Below the pieces are notes generated by a model. It searched no databases. It was not told where the DNA came from and was given only the letters and a program-made list of their open reading frames with translations. From Bedellia somnulentella (lineage: Eukaryota > Arthropoda > Insecta > Lepidoptera > Bedelliidae), in NCBI GenBank assembly GCA_963576735.1, contig OY755186.1:16169970-16233969 (forward strand): a DNA stretch of 64,000 nt, read 5' to 3'. Numbering within the stretch: the first letter of the stretch is position 1; every line of letters begins with the position of its first letter. The position numbers were made by a program, and so were the translations under genes. This document shows positions 10,116 through 20,562 of this stretch, in pieces.

Positions 10116-10581
10116 TTGTCACATTTAATTAACTGTTACTAAAATTAGATATGAAGAAGTTTTTCCATAACAACATTACCTAGAAACTGTAACCTAATCC
10201 TCCCTTTATCTCATTTCATAACACTAATGTGTAAGCAAGAATATCGTAATATGAGATGTGATATTTATAAAGATAAAAGAAATAAGAAGCTTCTGGTGAC
10301 ATTAATATGTTGTTTTCATATTTTCGCGAGTTTATTAGCGGAGCGCGTGACGTAAAGTAAAAGTAATTTGGCTTTGTCCGTGTTATATTAGATTTAACAA
10401 GAACGAAATGTCGAAACATTCCCTGGGGTTGAAAGCTGGGGAACCATTTTTTGAGAATACTTAATACGTAGATAGCTTTTTGTATTGTCGATTATTATAA
10501 CTTAAATATAGTACATTATGGTACTCGTATAGTGTATTTCGACGTCGTCGTCTGTAATCCCGTTGAACACAACATTTATGT
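10116..10581. other. AT-rich DNA, nothing recognised
   Basis: Short open frames only, without motifs. Confidence 0.5.
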
Positions 10582-11061
10582 GCATACATACATACATATA
10601 CTCACAGCTATGAATCCCTTGAGGGGGAAAAATGTGATTAACATAAATGGTGTTTCTTACGCCCGATTTCTGAATTGAGTATTCCAGCTGAGAACAACTT
10701 AAGTATCGTTCTGTCGCATTAAAATCTTAACAACCGAATGAGACAAAACGATACTTAAGTCGTTCATAGCTTGAATACTCAATTCAGAAATCGGGCGTTA
10801 GTCTTGGATTTTATTTTATGTACATACAGTATACATGAGAAGTGGTAGCCAGAGCTACAGAATAAGAAATTCCTCAGCCAGTTTTGGAAAATTAGGGGGG
10901 AAAAGATAGTAAAATAAATGTTGTTGGTGATGAGTCCGCAACCGCATCGCCCAAAAATTCCTCAAAAAGCCCCAATACCCTTACTTGCCTCTTATGATTA
11001 CCTACCAGTGGGAAAAAATGGAGTAGATGGGATAATGCTATTCTAAGCCAACAATACACCG
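10582..11061 (-). repeat. R1 copy split by an insertion
   Basis: The tail half (10582-10626) and the rest (about 10840-11061) are one R1 element separated by about 210 bases that include the MITE at 10657-10800. The break falls inside the conserved C/G stem of the R1 3' module. Confidence 0.75.
10657..10800. mobile_element. MITE-like foldback element
   Basis: About 144 bp. The outer 25 bases are perfect inverted repeats (10660-10684 and 10773-10797, beginning CGCCCGATTTCTGAATTGAG). Similarity continues inward with mismatches to about 64 bases per arm, including ACTTAAGTATCGTT. The loop is about 16 bases. There is no coding capacity. It is flanked by TTA-like bases (TTAC... and ...GTTA) but a target duplication is not certain. 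Confidence 0.75.
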
Positions 11062-11169
11062 CAAATTATTTTTATGTGTATTAGTATAAATATATAAATA
11101 AAAAATTAATAATCGGACATATTATACACAGATCAAGTTAGCCCCAAACTAAGTAAGTCAAACATACTC

Positions 11170-11405
11170 ATACATAAACTCACGGCTATAAATCCCTTAA
11201 AGGGGTAGCCAGAGCTAAAGAATCAGAAATTAGTCAGCCACTTTTGAATAGTTGAGTGGGGAAAACAAATGGTAAAATAAAGGTTGTTGGTGATGGGTCT
11301 CCAACCGCCTCACCCATAATGTCTTAAAAGCCCCAATACCGTTAGTCGCCTCTTACGTACACCCATCGGAAGAATTGGGGTAGTGCTATTCTAAGCCGAC
11401 ACTAA
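11170..11405 (-). repeat. R1 copy, near full length
   Basis: Standard element. The stem in the 3' module reads CCCTTTAAGGG here, a variant that keeps pairing. Confidence 0.85.
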
Positions 11406-11901
11406 AACGTCAAACAAACTAAGTAATATATTAAATTAGTCGTTGAGTTAGTATCCCATACCACATTCATAAAGTTTTACTTACTTTGAGGCTAAGTTAA
11501 TCTGTATCATATGTTTGTTTATTATTGTAATTGAAAAAATTGTCAAAGTTGTCCAAAGTCCCTTTTGCTTCACCGTGCTTAGCTTTAGCTTTAATTTTAA
11601 TTACCCAATTTGCAAATTCCAGCACCAAAGTTATATATTTTCAACTGAAATCACATGGGACTTTTAAAATAAAGTTTTGTTTTATGTCCCTCATACGTAA
11701 TATGTGGTATCCACGATAAGTTCAAATACTATTTGTCAAAAGTTGTTTGTCACAAAACCTTCGCTCAAAATATTGAAAACTGTTTGTCACACTGCTTATT
11801 GAATTTGAAAACTTTTACAGTTTATTAAGTGGCAGTTTAGCGTGTAGTTTCAGTGACCTCGCTACCTTTCTGGAAAAAGCTTTGGATACGCGCTTTCTTT
11901 T

Positions 11902-12210
11902 TACTTAAGCTCTGGCTACCCCTTTTAGTGATTTATACATATACTCACGGCTATAAATCCCTAGAAGGGGTAGCCAGAGCTAAGGAATTAGAAATCCCTC
12001 AGCCACTTTTGGAAGTTGCGTGGGGAAAAGGTGGTAAAAATAAAGGTTGTTGGTGATGGGTCTCCAACCGCATCGCCCAAAAATCCCTTAAAATGCCCCA
12101 ATACCGTTAGTTGCCTCTTACGTACACCCACCGGAAGACATGGGGTAGTGCTATTCTAAGCCGACACTACACAGCTAATTTATAGCCGTGAGTATATGTA
12201 TGTATGTATA
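11902..12210 (+). repeat. Older R1 3' end interrupted by a younger R1
   Basis: The + strand R1 end reads AAGCTCTGGCTACCCCTTTT up to ATTTATA (11937). It resumes at 12178 with ATTTATA, AGCCGTGAGTATATG and the tail. The 240 bases between are the inverted copy listed next. Confidence 0.8.
11938..12177 (-). repeat. R1 copy with defined ends (240 bp, TSD ATTTATA)
   Basis: Inserted into another R1. The target site ATTTATA is duplicated at 11931-11937 and 12178-12184. This fixes the element as 240 bp, from TAGCTGTGTAGTGTCGG to GAGTATATG with almost no tail repeat. It is the cleanest boundary evidence for the family in the window. Confidence 0.9.
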
Positions 12211-12699
12211 TTTTTGAGACATAATTTGATTTTGTTTATAACTTATTTCAACTCTAAACTTAATGAAATTTTTGACTTTTTTTTTTAAACAGGGTACCTA
12301 TAACGACTATTTCACGACGTGTCATATGAATAAAACTTGCGCCAAATTAAAGAGAACAGAAAGTGAGAGTAATCCTTATTCAATGAGAAGTTCGCGCTAC
12401 TTTCTTTTGTTATTTCTTTAACTTTGGACGAAGTTGGCCTATTGTTAGTGACTTTGACTGGCATACGAGTAGTTTTTTGATGGGCCAAGTTGTGCTAAAG
12501 ACAGTGATTTATTTCTCTCGTTCAGTTGACTTTTTCGTTGACCTTTTGTTCGTGCTTCATGCGAGGAAGTTATTTCTTTGTGATATAATCATACCCATTT
12601 ATCGTTTAAGTTCAAAAATTTCGATAGCTCAATGAAATTATAGAAGAAAATAGTTTACACCTTGTACAAGTTACCTTCAAATCTGTCATATCTCAAACT
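12211..12699. other. AT-rich DNA, nothing recognised
   Basis: No gene, tRNA fold or family repeat was seen. Confidence 0.5.
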
Positions 12700-13036
12700 G
12701 AAACGTTTACGCCATATATCCCCGAAGGGGTTGGCAGAGGTACATCATGTGATAAGGTCACCTGGTGTTCAGAGTACCTATGCTTTGCTTGGACTGTGTA
12801 CTCATGTGATAGGGGGCAGGAATACCACCATGTTGTACGAATAAACTGTCACATGACAAAGTAAAACTTAGCCATGTGGGTTTCCTCACGATGTTTTCCC
12901 TTACCGTTAACAACCATGATAAATGAAACACACATATTACTTTTAGAAAAGAAAAGTTGATGTAGGCACGACCCAGGATTTGAACCCTCATCGTTTGCCC
13001 GATAAGCGGTAGTCTACCCACTGAGCTATCACAGTT
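12700..13036 (-). repeat. S2 copy, nearly complete
   Basis: S2 is a tRNA-derived SINE read here on the - strand. The tRNA-like head lies at the right end (AACTGTGATAGCTCAGTGGG as A box; GGTTCAAATCC as B box), then a conserved unrelated body, then TCTGCCAACCCCTTCGGGGA near the 3' end and an ACGTTT tail. This copy has a short deletion in the 3' module and an eroded tail. Confidence 0.8.
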
Positions 13037-13140
13037 GCTCTGCAATATCTAAAATCATATAAGTTTTTTATAATGGGCACACGAACATAACCTTCAACCA
13101 ATAGCCAAGTGATTTGAATTTTTGTTCGAATTTGATAACA

Positions 13141-13382
13141 TAACATAACATTTACTCACGGCTATAATTCCCTAGAAGGGGTAGCCAGAGCTAAAGAATT
13201 ATAAATTCCTCAGCCACTTTTTGAAGTTGAGTGGGGTAAAGATGGTAAAATAAAGGATTTTGGTGATGGGTCTCCAACCGCAACGCCCAAAAATCCAATA
13301 AAAAGCCCCAATACCGTTAGTCGCCTCTTACGTACACCCACCGGAAGAAATGGGGTAGTGCTATTCTAAGCCGACACTACAC
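13141..13382 (-). repeat. R1 copy, near full length
   Basis: Complete core. The left tail is replaced by TAACATAACA, an S2-style pentanucleotide tail, so tail type is not strictly tied to family. Confidence 0.8.
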
Positions 13383-13781
13383 ATCATCATTAGCAAACAC
13401 AAACATCAATCTTTCATAGTATATATAACATTCAACCAATGGCCAAGTGATTTGAATTTTTGTTCGAATTTGATAAACAGGAAAAAACATCTTATTCAAA
13501 GACAACTTATTTTACCAATTACGTTGTTTAGCTCGTCTTACGTTTCAGTTCTGTTAAGCTAATAACACGTTTTCCATTTAGCTTCGAGTTACTTGTTTTT
13601 CTCACCTTGATTCCAATTATTTGGAACGGAAAATATATTATTTTAGTAAGACCTTTTTGAAGATAACGAGTATACTCTGCGAAGATCATTATGTATTCTG
13701 TTATGAAAGTTTATTATGAGATACAACGATGGGTGTAAAAAGTGACAGTTTTAGTATTTTTTAAACAAACCTTCCTTTAAC
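13383..13781. other. AT-rich DNA, nothing recognised
   Basis: Positions 13430-13470 repeat about 40 bases found at 13085-13130 (CAACCAATGGCCAAGTGATT). This local duplication flanks the R1 copy and may be its target site plus neighbouring sequence. Confidence 0.45.
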
Positions 13782-14052
13782 AAATAAAGGAAAGAAACAT
13801 TTCGACACAGGCGGGAATCGAACCCGCGACCTCAGGTATACGCCCCCGTCTTCCGAATGGCCTTCCAAATTTGTCAAAATTCGGAGGTAGGAAACGCAAA
13901 CACTACTTAAAGGTGTAAAAGAAATAAAGGATAGAAGAATTTCGCGCTGGCAGCCATTGCCACGGTGGCTCAATTGGCAGAGCGACGGGGGCGTATACCT
14001 GAGGTCGCGGGTTCGATTCCCGCCTGTGTCGAAATTTTTCTTTCCTTCATTT
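13782..14052. repeat. S3 palindrome: two tRNA-like units head to head
   Basis: Positions 13782-13850 and 13984-14052 are inverted repeats of 69 bases with two mismatches, enclosing 133 bases. The right half is a complete S3 unit. It runs from AAATAAAGGATAGAAGAATT at 13922, through a + strand tRNA-like body (GTGGCTCAATTGGCAGAGC; GGTTCGATTCC), to the inverted end. The left half is a partial inverted copy. The anticodon loop area differs from the 1726 copy, so this is not a usable tRNA gene. Confidence 0.75.
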
Positions 14053-14088
14053 ATTCTTTATTTATTTTAATTATACTATTGTTAGCTA

Positions 14089-14362
14089 TCTGTGTAGTGT
14101 CGGCTTAGAATTTGCTGTGTAGTGTCGGCTCAGAATAACATCGCCCCATTTCTTCCGGTGGGTGTGCGTAACAGGCGACTAACGGTATTGGGGATTTTAA
14201 GGGATTTTGGGCGATGCGATTGGAGACCCATCACCATTAACCTTTATTTTGCCATCTTTTCCCAACTCAACTTTCCAAAAGTGGCTGAGGAACTTCTAGT
14301 TCCTTAGCTCTGGCTACCCCTTCTAGGGATTTATAGCCGTGAGTATATGTATGTATGTATGT
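14089..14362 (+). repeat. R1 copy with duplicated 5' end
   Basis: The first 24 bases of R1 (CTGTGTAGTGTCGGCTTAGA onward) occur twice in tandem at 14089-14138, followed by one full element with (TATG)n tail. This suggests template switching during copying or an R1 inserted at the start of another. Confidence 0.8.
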
Positions 14363-14575
14363 TTTGTTAGCTAATAATAGCAACAACCATTGCTTCTCAT
14401 GTGTGTTTGTTAGAGGTGACTAAATTCCAAAAGGGATAGCTTCGGATTTTGAATATTCAGCCTTTTTTGTAGATTTTGTGAGGAATGGATGTTAAAAAAG
14501 AGTTGTTGATGATAATGACATCCGTAGGAATAAATGGGTTAGTGATATTCTAAGCCAACAGTACACAATTTATAG

Positions 14576-14945
14576 AACATAACATAACATAAACGTTAAC
14601 GCCGTTTATCCTCGAAGGGGTAGGCAGAGGTACCAATACTTCTGAATTCACATGGCAAGCGCCATCTAGTGTCCAGAGAAGGTGCCCACGTTTTGCTTAG
14701 GCAGTGTACTCACGTGATAGGGGGCAGGCCTATTGCCATTTTGTACAAATACACTGTCACATGACTAAGTACAACTCAGCCATGTGGGTTTCCTCACGAT
14801 GTTTTCCCTCACCGTTAGCAACCATGATAAATTAACCACACATATGACTTTAGAAAAGACAAATTGGTGTAGGCCCGTCCCAGGATTGGAACTCACGCCC
14901 TTCTGTTTTTCGGGCGGGTGTTCTACCCACTGGACTATCATGTCG
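14576..14945 (-). repeat. S2 copy, full length
   Basis: The tail AACATAACATAA is at the left and the tRNA-like head at the right (A box TAGTCCAGTGGGTAGAACA). The body carries the variant 'GCGCCATCTAGTGTCCAGAG' shared with the copy at 53634, marking an S2 subfamily. Confidence 0.85.
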
Positions 14946-15330
14946 CTAATTTACTTACATATCTTTGAAATGAAATCATCTGGCAAATAATAACCCGAAT
15001 TTGCTTAAAATATTTCAGAGAAAAGAATATAATATGATAAAATATTTGGAGATTAAATACAAAAAGGATTCGTTACCACGCGGAATGCCAAACGAGCGGA
15101 AATCACGCTTCATTTGACGAATCACAACCTCCCAGAAAAACGGAGGCTTAACAAATTCAAGTGAAATGAATACTTTCATTAGCAGTATTGGTGTGAAAAG
15201 TACTTTAAATACTTAGACAAAAAATCTCAGAACCTGATTTGAATTGTCTTTATCCTATTTGGTGCTCGTAGCAATAAAAATAAAAATCATTCACTTAAAA
15301 TCCTGAGAAATATAGGTAGTCATAAATAAA
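14946..15330. other. AT-rich DNA, nothing recognised
   Basis: No supported feature. Confidence 0.5.
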
Positions 15331-15701
15331 CCGTGATAGCGCAGTGGGTAGAACACTCGGTTATCGTGCAAACGACTGGTGTTCAAATCCTGGGTCGGGC
15401 CTACACCAATTTGTCTTTTCTAAAGACATATGTGTGGATAATTTATCATGGTTGTTAACGGTGAGGGAAAACATCGTGAGGAAACCCACATGGCTGAGTT
15501 GTACTTATTCATGTGACAGTGTATTCGTACAAAACGGCGATAGGCCTGCCCCCTATCACTTGAGTACACTGTCCATGCAAAACGTGGGTACTCTGAACCC
15601 CAGGTGACAAAGTCACGTGATGTTCAGAAGTATTAGTACCTCTGCCAACCCCTTCGGGGATAAACGGCGTGAACCTTTATGTTTATGTATGTTTATGTTA
15701 T
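15331..15701 (+). repeat. S2 copy, full length
   Basis: Starts CCGTGATAGCGCAGTGGGTA (tRNA-like A box), with GGTGTTCAAATCCTGGGTCG as B box, then the S2 body, the CCAACCCCTTCGGGGATAAA stem and a GTTTATGTTATG tail. A frame spanning the body is a by-product of the repeat. Confidence 0.88.
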
Positions 15702-15900
15702 GTCATAAATACTTTTCTTGAAGTTCCGTTCCTATATTTACAACTGTAATGACGAAATAAGAAAACAAAGCTCCCGGAGTAGATAATTCATTAGCTACTT
15801 TGTAACGTGACACAGTTACACATTGTCTCAAAATCAAAAATTTCATTAGGCTTAGCGTTGAAATCAGTTATAAACAAAAACAAATTATGTCTCAAAAATA

Positions 15901-16140
15901 AACATACATACATATACACACGGCTATAAATCACTTAAAGAGGTAGTCAGAGTTTAAGAGAGTTTAAGAAAAAAAAACCTTACTTTTTACTTTTTACTTT
16001 AACCTTTTAAAGGTTATTGGTGATGGGTCTCCAAACGCATCACGCAATAACTTTTTTAAATGTTCCAATTCACTTTGTCTCCTTTTACGTACACACACGG
16101 GAAGAAATGGGGTTGTGATATTCTAAGCCGACACTGTATA
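15901..16140 (-). repeat. R1 copy, diverged
   Basis: Full length, but with an expanded poly(A)/CTTTTTAC patch in the middle and many point changes. Confidence 0.75.
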
Positions 16141-16574
16141 GCGAATATATATGTATGTGTACCTTTGTAATAAAAGAAAGTTTATCATCAGAAGTAAGCA
16201 TCAGAATGGTACCCAATCTAATTTGGACAAAGATAGATTGACTTGTTCGGGAAGTGATTAGGTATCCCGATTTCGGTCGGCTAATCTTCTTAACTTCGCC
16301 AACTTTAGTTAGAAGAGTATTTCGGTAATGTCTACTGGTGTAAGTTTTATCATCTTGATTAAAATCAATAGGTAAATTACTTTTTAAATATAACTTTTTT
16401 ATTTTCATAATTGGAACAATAGCAGTGCATTTGAATAACATTCAGAAATTAAAACAGTTTTCTTAGCAATGACTTAAATGGTCCTTAAACCATTTGACTC
16501 TAACGCAGATATAAATAGTATAGTATTTTCATAAAAATCTGATGGTACTTAGCATGCTAAGTATATTCACTAAC
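16141..16574. other. AT-rich DNA with an unassigned open frame
   Basis: A 118-codon frame (16085-16441, - strand) runs from unique DNA into the R1 copy at its C-terminal end. It has no recognisable domain and is probably chance. Confidence 0.4.
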
Positions 16575-16755
16575 CCCTATCGCGTGAGATCAGAAGTATT
16601 AGTACCTCTGCCAACCCATTAGGAGATAGATAAATTAACCACATTTAACCAGACTTTAGTAAATACTTATTGGTGTAGGCCCGACCGGGGATTTGAATCT
16701 ACACCTGTACACGCATGGAATACGTTGTTATACTCATTGAGCTATCTCGTTTGTT
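16575..16755 (-). repeat. S2 copy with internal deletion
   Basis: The 3' part (CAGAAGTATTAGTACCTCTG) is joined directly to the ATTAACCACA region and the tRNA head, so about 180 bases of body are lost. Confidence 0.7.
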
Positions 16756-17002
16756 TTGGTTTAGGTTCATTTGAATTCTGTTGATTAAAAGAGTTTGATG
16801 TTCTTATAACTACACTCTGACTCTGAAAAGGTAAAGGTAGAGTTACCTTTACTTTTTCAGTAACTAGTAATATCTTAAGTGGATTACTGTTAGCTATGGA
16901 TTAACAATCACATTATAAATAAGTTATTAGTTTTAATGTAACCTAATTGTATTTTTTTTGTTACTTAATTAGTTTTTATTAATTAATGGTATGTAAAGAT
17001 TA

Positions 17003-17268
17003 TAATATATATAATAGCTGTGTAGTGTCGGCTTAGAATAGCACTACCCCATTTCTTCCAGTGGGTGTACGTAAAAGGCGACTAACGGTATTGGGGCTTT
17101 TAAGGGATTTTGGGCGATGCGGTTGGAGACCCATCACCAAAAACCTTTATTTAAACATCTTTTCCCCGCATAACTTTCCAAAAGTGGTTGAGGAATTTCT
17201 AATTCCTTAGCTCTGGCTACCCCGTTAAGGGATTTATAGCCGTGAGATATGTATTTATGTATGTATGT
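17003..17268 (+). repeat. R1 copy with 12-bp target duplication
   Basis: Flanked by ATGTAAAGATTA at 16991-17002 and 17269-17280. Between the left duplication and the conserved start CTGTGTAG lie about 14 extra A/T bases, a leader also seen at 61089. Confidence 0.88.
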
Positions 17269-17280
17269 ATGTAAAGATTA

Positions 17281-18287
17281 AAACTACAATATCGAATTAG
17301 GCTTGTCCTGTAATGGTATTGTTAATGTGGAAAAATAAATAAATAAAATATTTTTGATAAAATACATCGAATATAAAGGCAATTCCACGAAACCAACTGT
17401 ATTAAAATTGCACTGACTTTTTTATTTTTTTCAAAACTTTACTCCAGATAGCGATTTTTGAACATGAAATATATAATTTCAGATTTTAAATTTAGTTTAT
17501 TCCTTTTTCTACGAAAATAATACCTTGGCATCCTAAACTCAACACAATTTTATAACAAATAGCCTTGTAGAATTGGGCCCCCATTTACATACAGGATTAA
17601 CTAACTTTTTTCAGCGTAAATGATTCGGTCCGTACAAACCCTTCCCTATTAAATCCACAGGATAACATGATTTGATTTGCGGTTCATGTAAATTTACAAG
17701 AAATGTCTCCATGGAAATATTTTAATATAGATAATGACATCTAAAATAGAAGAGAAGATTATTTGTTTTGTAAACAATATGAACATGCCCGGTTACTTTT
17801 GTCTTCCTGTGACCGAAACTGTCCCTTTGATATTTTAGAAATTTTGCTCATTATGTTATTTTATGTGTAACTTTTTGAATCTGTTTTAGAAATTTAAAAC
17901 ATAGTCCTTACTTTTGTTATTTGTTTAATATTTTGTAACGACATCAGTGCAAATAGTAGAAATTAGTAAATTGAAACTTGACATGTTCCAAAAACTAACG
18001 GAATGGATCTCTAATAGGTCTTTCTTAGTTAAAAATAATACTTTTAAGATACTGAAATTTTAGTTATTCTCTTTATTTATTATTAATTATAAACGTCTAT
18101 AAATGGTCACGAAATGGAAATAAATTACACCCCATGATACATAGAAATCATTTTATTTCGAAAATTATTCCTAACATCTATGATCTTTTACTATTCTATG
18201 ATACTTTAATGTATATTAACTAAGTAATAGTAAAAAAAAACTCATAGTCTCTTACTTTTTGAAAAATCTTCATTTTGGATGGTTCAT
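17281..18287. other. AT-rich DNA, nothing recognised
   Basis: About 1 kb without family repeats, long frames or RNA folds that I can identify. It may be ordinary intron. Confidence 0.5.
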
Positions 18288-18345
18288 ACATACATACGCC
18301 ATTAGTTCCCATTGGGGTAGGCAGAGACTATGGATGGTGGTACAC
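18288..18345 (-). repeat. L5 3' end fragment
   Basis: ATACATACGCCATTAGTTCC then ATTGGGGTAGGCAGAGACTA is the L5 3' module in reverse orientation. No coding sequence remains. Confidence 0.6.
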
Positions 18346-18567
18346 CTAAAAGCAAATTGACCCATATGCCTTTTTAATATCCCACTTTACGAATATATTA
18401 TAATATATGGGAGAATATGCCGTAAAAATAAAATTACAACATCATACAAATCAAATCAGAAAGTCCTATGTTTATAAACAACTGTTAGATAAAATTAAGT
18501 TTAGCATCATCACTTTAATATTTTATAAGTTTCATGATTTCTACACTGTTTTTATATAGGTTGTAAC

Positions 18568-18655
18568 TTTAGACAATATAGCCGCAATACCCTTCGTCGC
18601 CTCTTACGAACACCCACGGTAGGACTATTCTAAGCCGGCACTACTCAGCTATTAT
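18568..18655 (-). repeat. R1 5' fragment
   Basis: Keeps only the 5' third of R1 (ACCCTTCGTCGCCTCTTACG to CCGGCACTACTCAGC). Confidence 0.7.
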
Positions 18656-18671
18656 AAATAATTTGTATGTA

Positions 18672-18777
18672 AACGAAACTAGAAAGGTTTGTCAGGATCG
18701 TACAAAATGGCGATCGATAGTCTATGCCTACCCCGATGGGAACTTACGGCGCGGCGTCAGTATATGTATGTAACTGC
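18672..18777 (+). repeat. L5 3' end fragment
   Basis: AAGGTTTGTCAGGATCGTAC, TGGCGATCGATAGTC, then CTACCCCGATGGGAACTTAC and GTCAGTATATGTATG. This is the clearest short copy of the L5 3' module and tail. Confidence 0.7.
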
Positions 18778-18810
18778 ATGAGAAACTCTTGGCGGGTTAA
18801 TAATTGAAAG

Positions 18811-19060
18811 AATGTTTGTTGCTGTGAAGTGTCGGCTTCGAATAGCACTACCCCATTCTTCCGGTGGGTGTACGTAAGGGGCGACTAACGGTATTGGGGC
18901 TTTTAAAGGGATTTTTGGGCGATGCGGTTGGAGACTCATCACCAACAACCTTTATTTCACCATGTTTTGCTCATACAAATTCCAAAAGTGGATGAGGAAT
19001 TTCTAATTCCAAAGCTCTGGCTACCCTTTTTAGGGATTTATAGCCGTGGGTATGTTTATG
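18811..19060 (+). repeat. R1 copy, near full length
   Basis: Standard subfamily A with a slightly altered tail (GGGTATGTTTATG). Confidence 0.85.
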
Positions 19061-19429
19061 TAAACTGTTTATTTTCCAATAAAATAAAACTTTCGTGCTT
19101 TAAAATTTGAATTATTCAAAATCAGTTCTACAAACGTGCTCAAAACAATAATAATAAAGTACGGATAACGAAGTAACAACGCCATCCCATCTAACCGAAA
19201 AACTTGTATACGAGATTCCTTTAACAAACTTTGCCACTTTACTAAGTCTGTGAAAATGACCCTACGTTATTCGATTTGAGAGCATTCTCACACTTATTGA
19301 GTTTTAGAGAAAAGTTAGGAAAACTTTTGAGGTGCTGCCTTTTGTGTTTGAAAAAGTCTTTCTTTTAATATACAAATTTAAATTTGTGTTTTTATGCAGA
19401 TATCATTGTAGTAGAGATTATAGGAAGGT
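19061..19429. other. AT-rich DNA, nothing recognised
   Basis: No supported feature. Confidence 0.5.
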
Positions 19430-19583
19430 AAAAGATGTTATTAAAGGAAAGAAAAATTTCGACACTGGCGGGGTTCGAACCCGCGACCTTCGGGTATACG
19501 CCCCCGTCGCTCTGCCAACTGACACTGAGCTACAGTGAACCCCGCCAGTGTCAAAATTTTTCTTTCCTTTAATAACATCTTTT
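19430..19583. repeat. S3 palindrome, 47-bp arms
   Basis: Positions 19430-19476 and 19537-19583 are inverted repeats with one mismatch in 47 bases, enclosing 60 bases. The left arm ends inside a tRNA T-arm (GGGGTTCGAACCCCG is itself self-complementary). On the - strand the unit reads as a tRNA-like body (GTTGGCAGAGC; GGTTCGAACCC) whose 5' acceptor side has been replaced by the inverted copy of its own 3' side. A transcript would fold into a long hairpin. Confidence 0.8.
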
Positions 19584-19728
19584 ATTTATGAGTAATAATC
19601 CCCACATGAGGAATTCATGTCAAAAAACATTAAATTATAGGAAGGTTTTAGAAAAAGAAAAAAATATATACTTAAAATAAAAACATTTTGAAAGAATCGG
19701 AATAGAGTAAATGGATGGGCTTCACTAC

Positions 19729-19961
19729 ATACATACATACACTTATGCTATAAATCCCTACATGGGGTAGCCTCAGCTTCAGAATCAGAAAATATTACTG
19801 CCACTTATGGCAGTTAAGTAAGAAAAAAATTTTAATATTTTTTTGGTGATGGGTCTCCAACCGAATCGCCCAACTTCACTAAAAAAGCCCCAATAACCTT
19901 AGTCACTTCTTACGATAACTCATGGGAAGAAATGGGGTAGTACTATTCAAAGCTGACACTA
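19729..19961 (-). repeat. R1 copy, diverged
   Basis: Full length with AT-rich changes; the 3' module stem reads CCCCATGTAGGG. Confidence 0.8.
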
Positions 19962-20132
19962 ACCATCCAAGCCAAGGCCAAAAACACTAAACTCGATAGG
20001 ATCGAAGGATTAGAAGCTATTGAACAACCAAAGAAAAATAGTTATTTTAAATTAAAAAATACTTACAAAATATCTTAGAAAACTATAAAAACATTCTAAA
20101 GCAGTTCTTAATATCCTTTACATATGTTTATC

Positions 20133-20447
20133 CTACCATCGCTTTGCAATTTCTAAAGCCTTCATTTCCACAACCTTATTGAACGAAAGGTCCAGTTTCG
20201 AAGTGAATAGATGGCACTTGAGGAAGAAAAATGGTTGTCTCATATGTACCAAATAACTTTTAGAAGATAAATCACGGCTTCTAAGAGAAGATTTAATTAA
20301 ATTGTAAGAAAAAACACTGTCAATAGTTTGTTTACCGAAATAACGTGAGATATACCGGTCATAATCTTGAAGTAAGATTGAAGTATAATATTTAAGACTT
20401 TCACTTATTGCAGTTTTTGGCAATAATAGCAATATGGAATCAGACAA
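20133..20447 (-). CDS. Unassigned open frame, 104 codons
   Basis: I do not recognise this frame. It is basic and leucine/serine-rich with no membrane segment, zinc finger or repeat-family match in the window, and lies in DNA free of R1/S2. It could be an unknown TE remnant or chance. No splice or promoter evidence supports a gene. Confidence 0.12.
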   Translation of the reverse strand: MSDSILLLLPKTAISESLKYYTSILLQDYDRYISRYFGKQTIDSVFSYNLIKSSLRSRDLSSKSYLVHMRQPFFFLKCHLFTSKLDLSFNKVVEMKALEIAKRW

Positions 20448-20562
20448 TATTCATGTGGAGGATGTATTAAGTTGGAACTTGTATATATAGTAAATGTTGT
20501 AGAAAATTTGATTGCGCGATGTACGATTTGTATGGCGAGTCTTGATGACGCTTGTGATGTAT

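Noticed and set aside
15344..15607. 87-residue protein on the + strand
   Set aside because: It lies entirely within an S2 SINE; the same frame appears in other S2 copies, so it is a by-product of the repeat.
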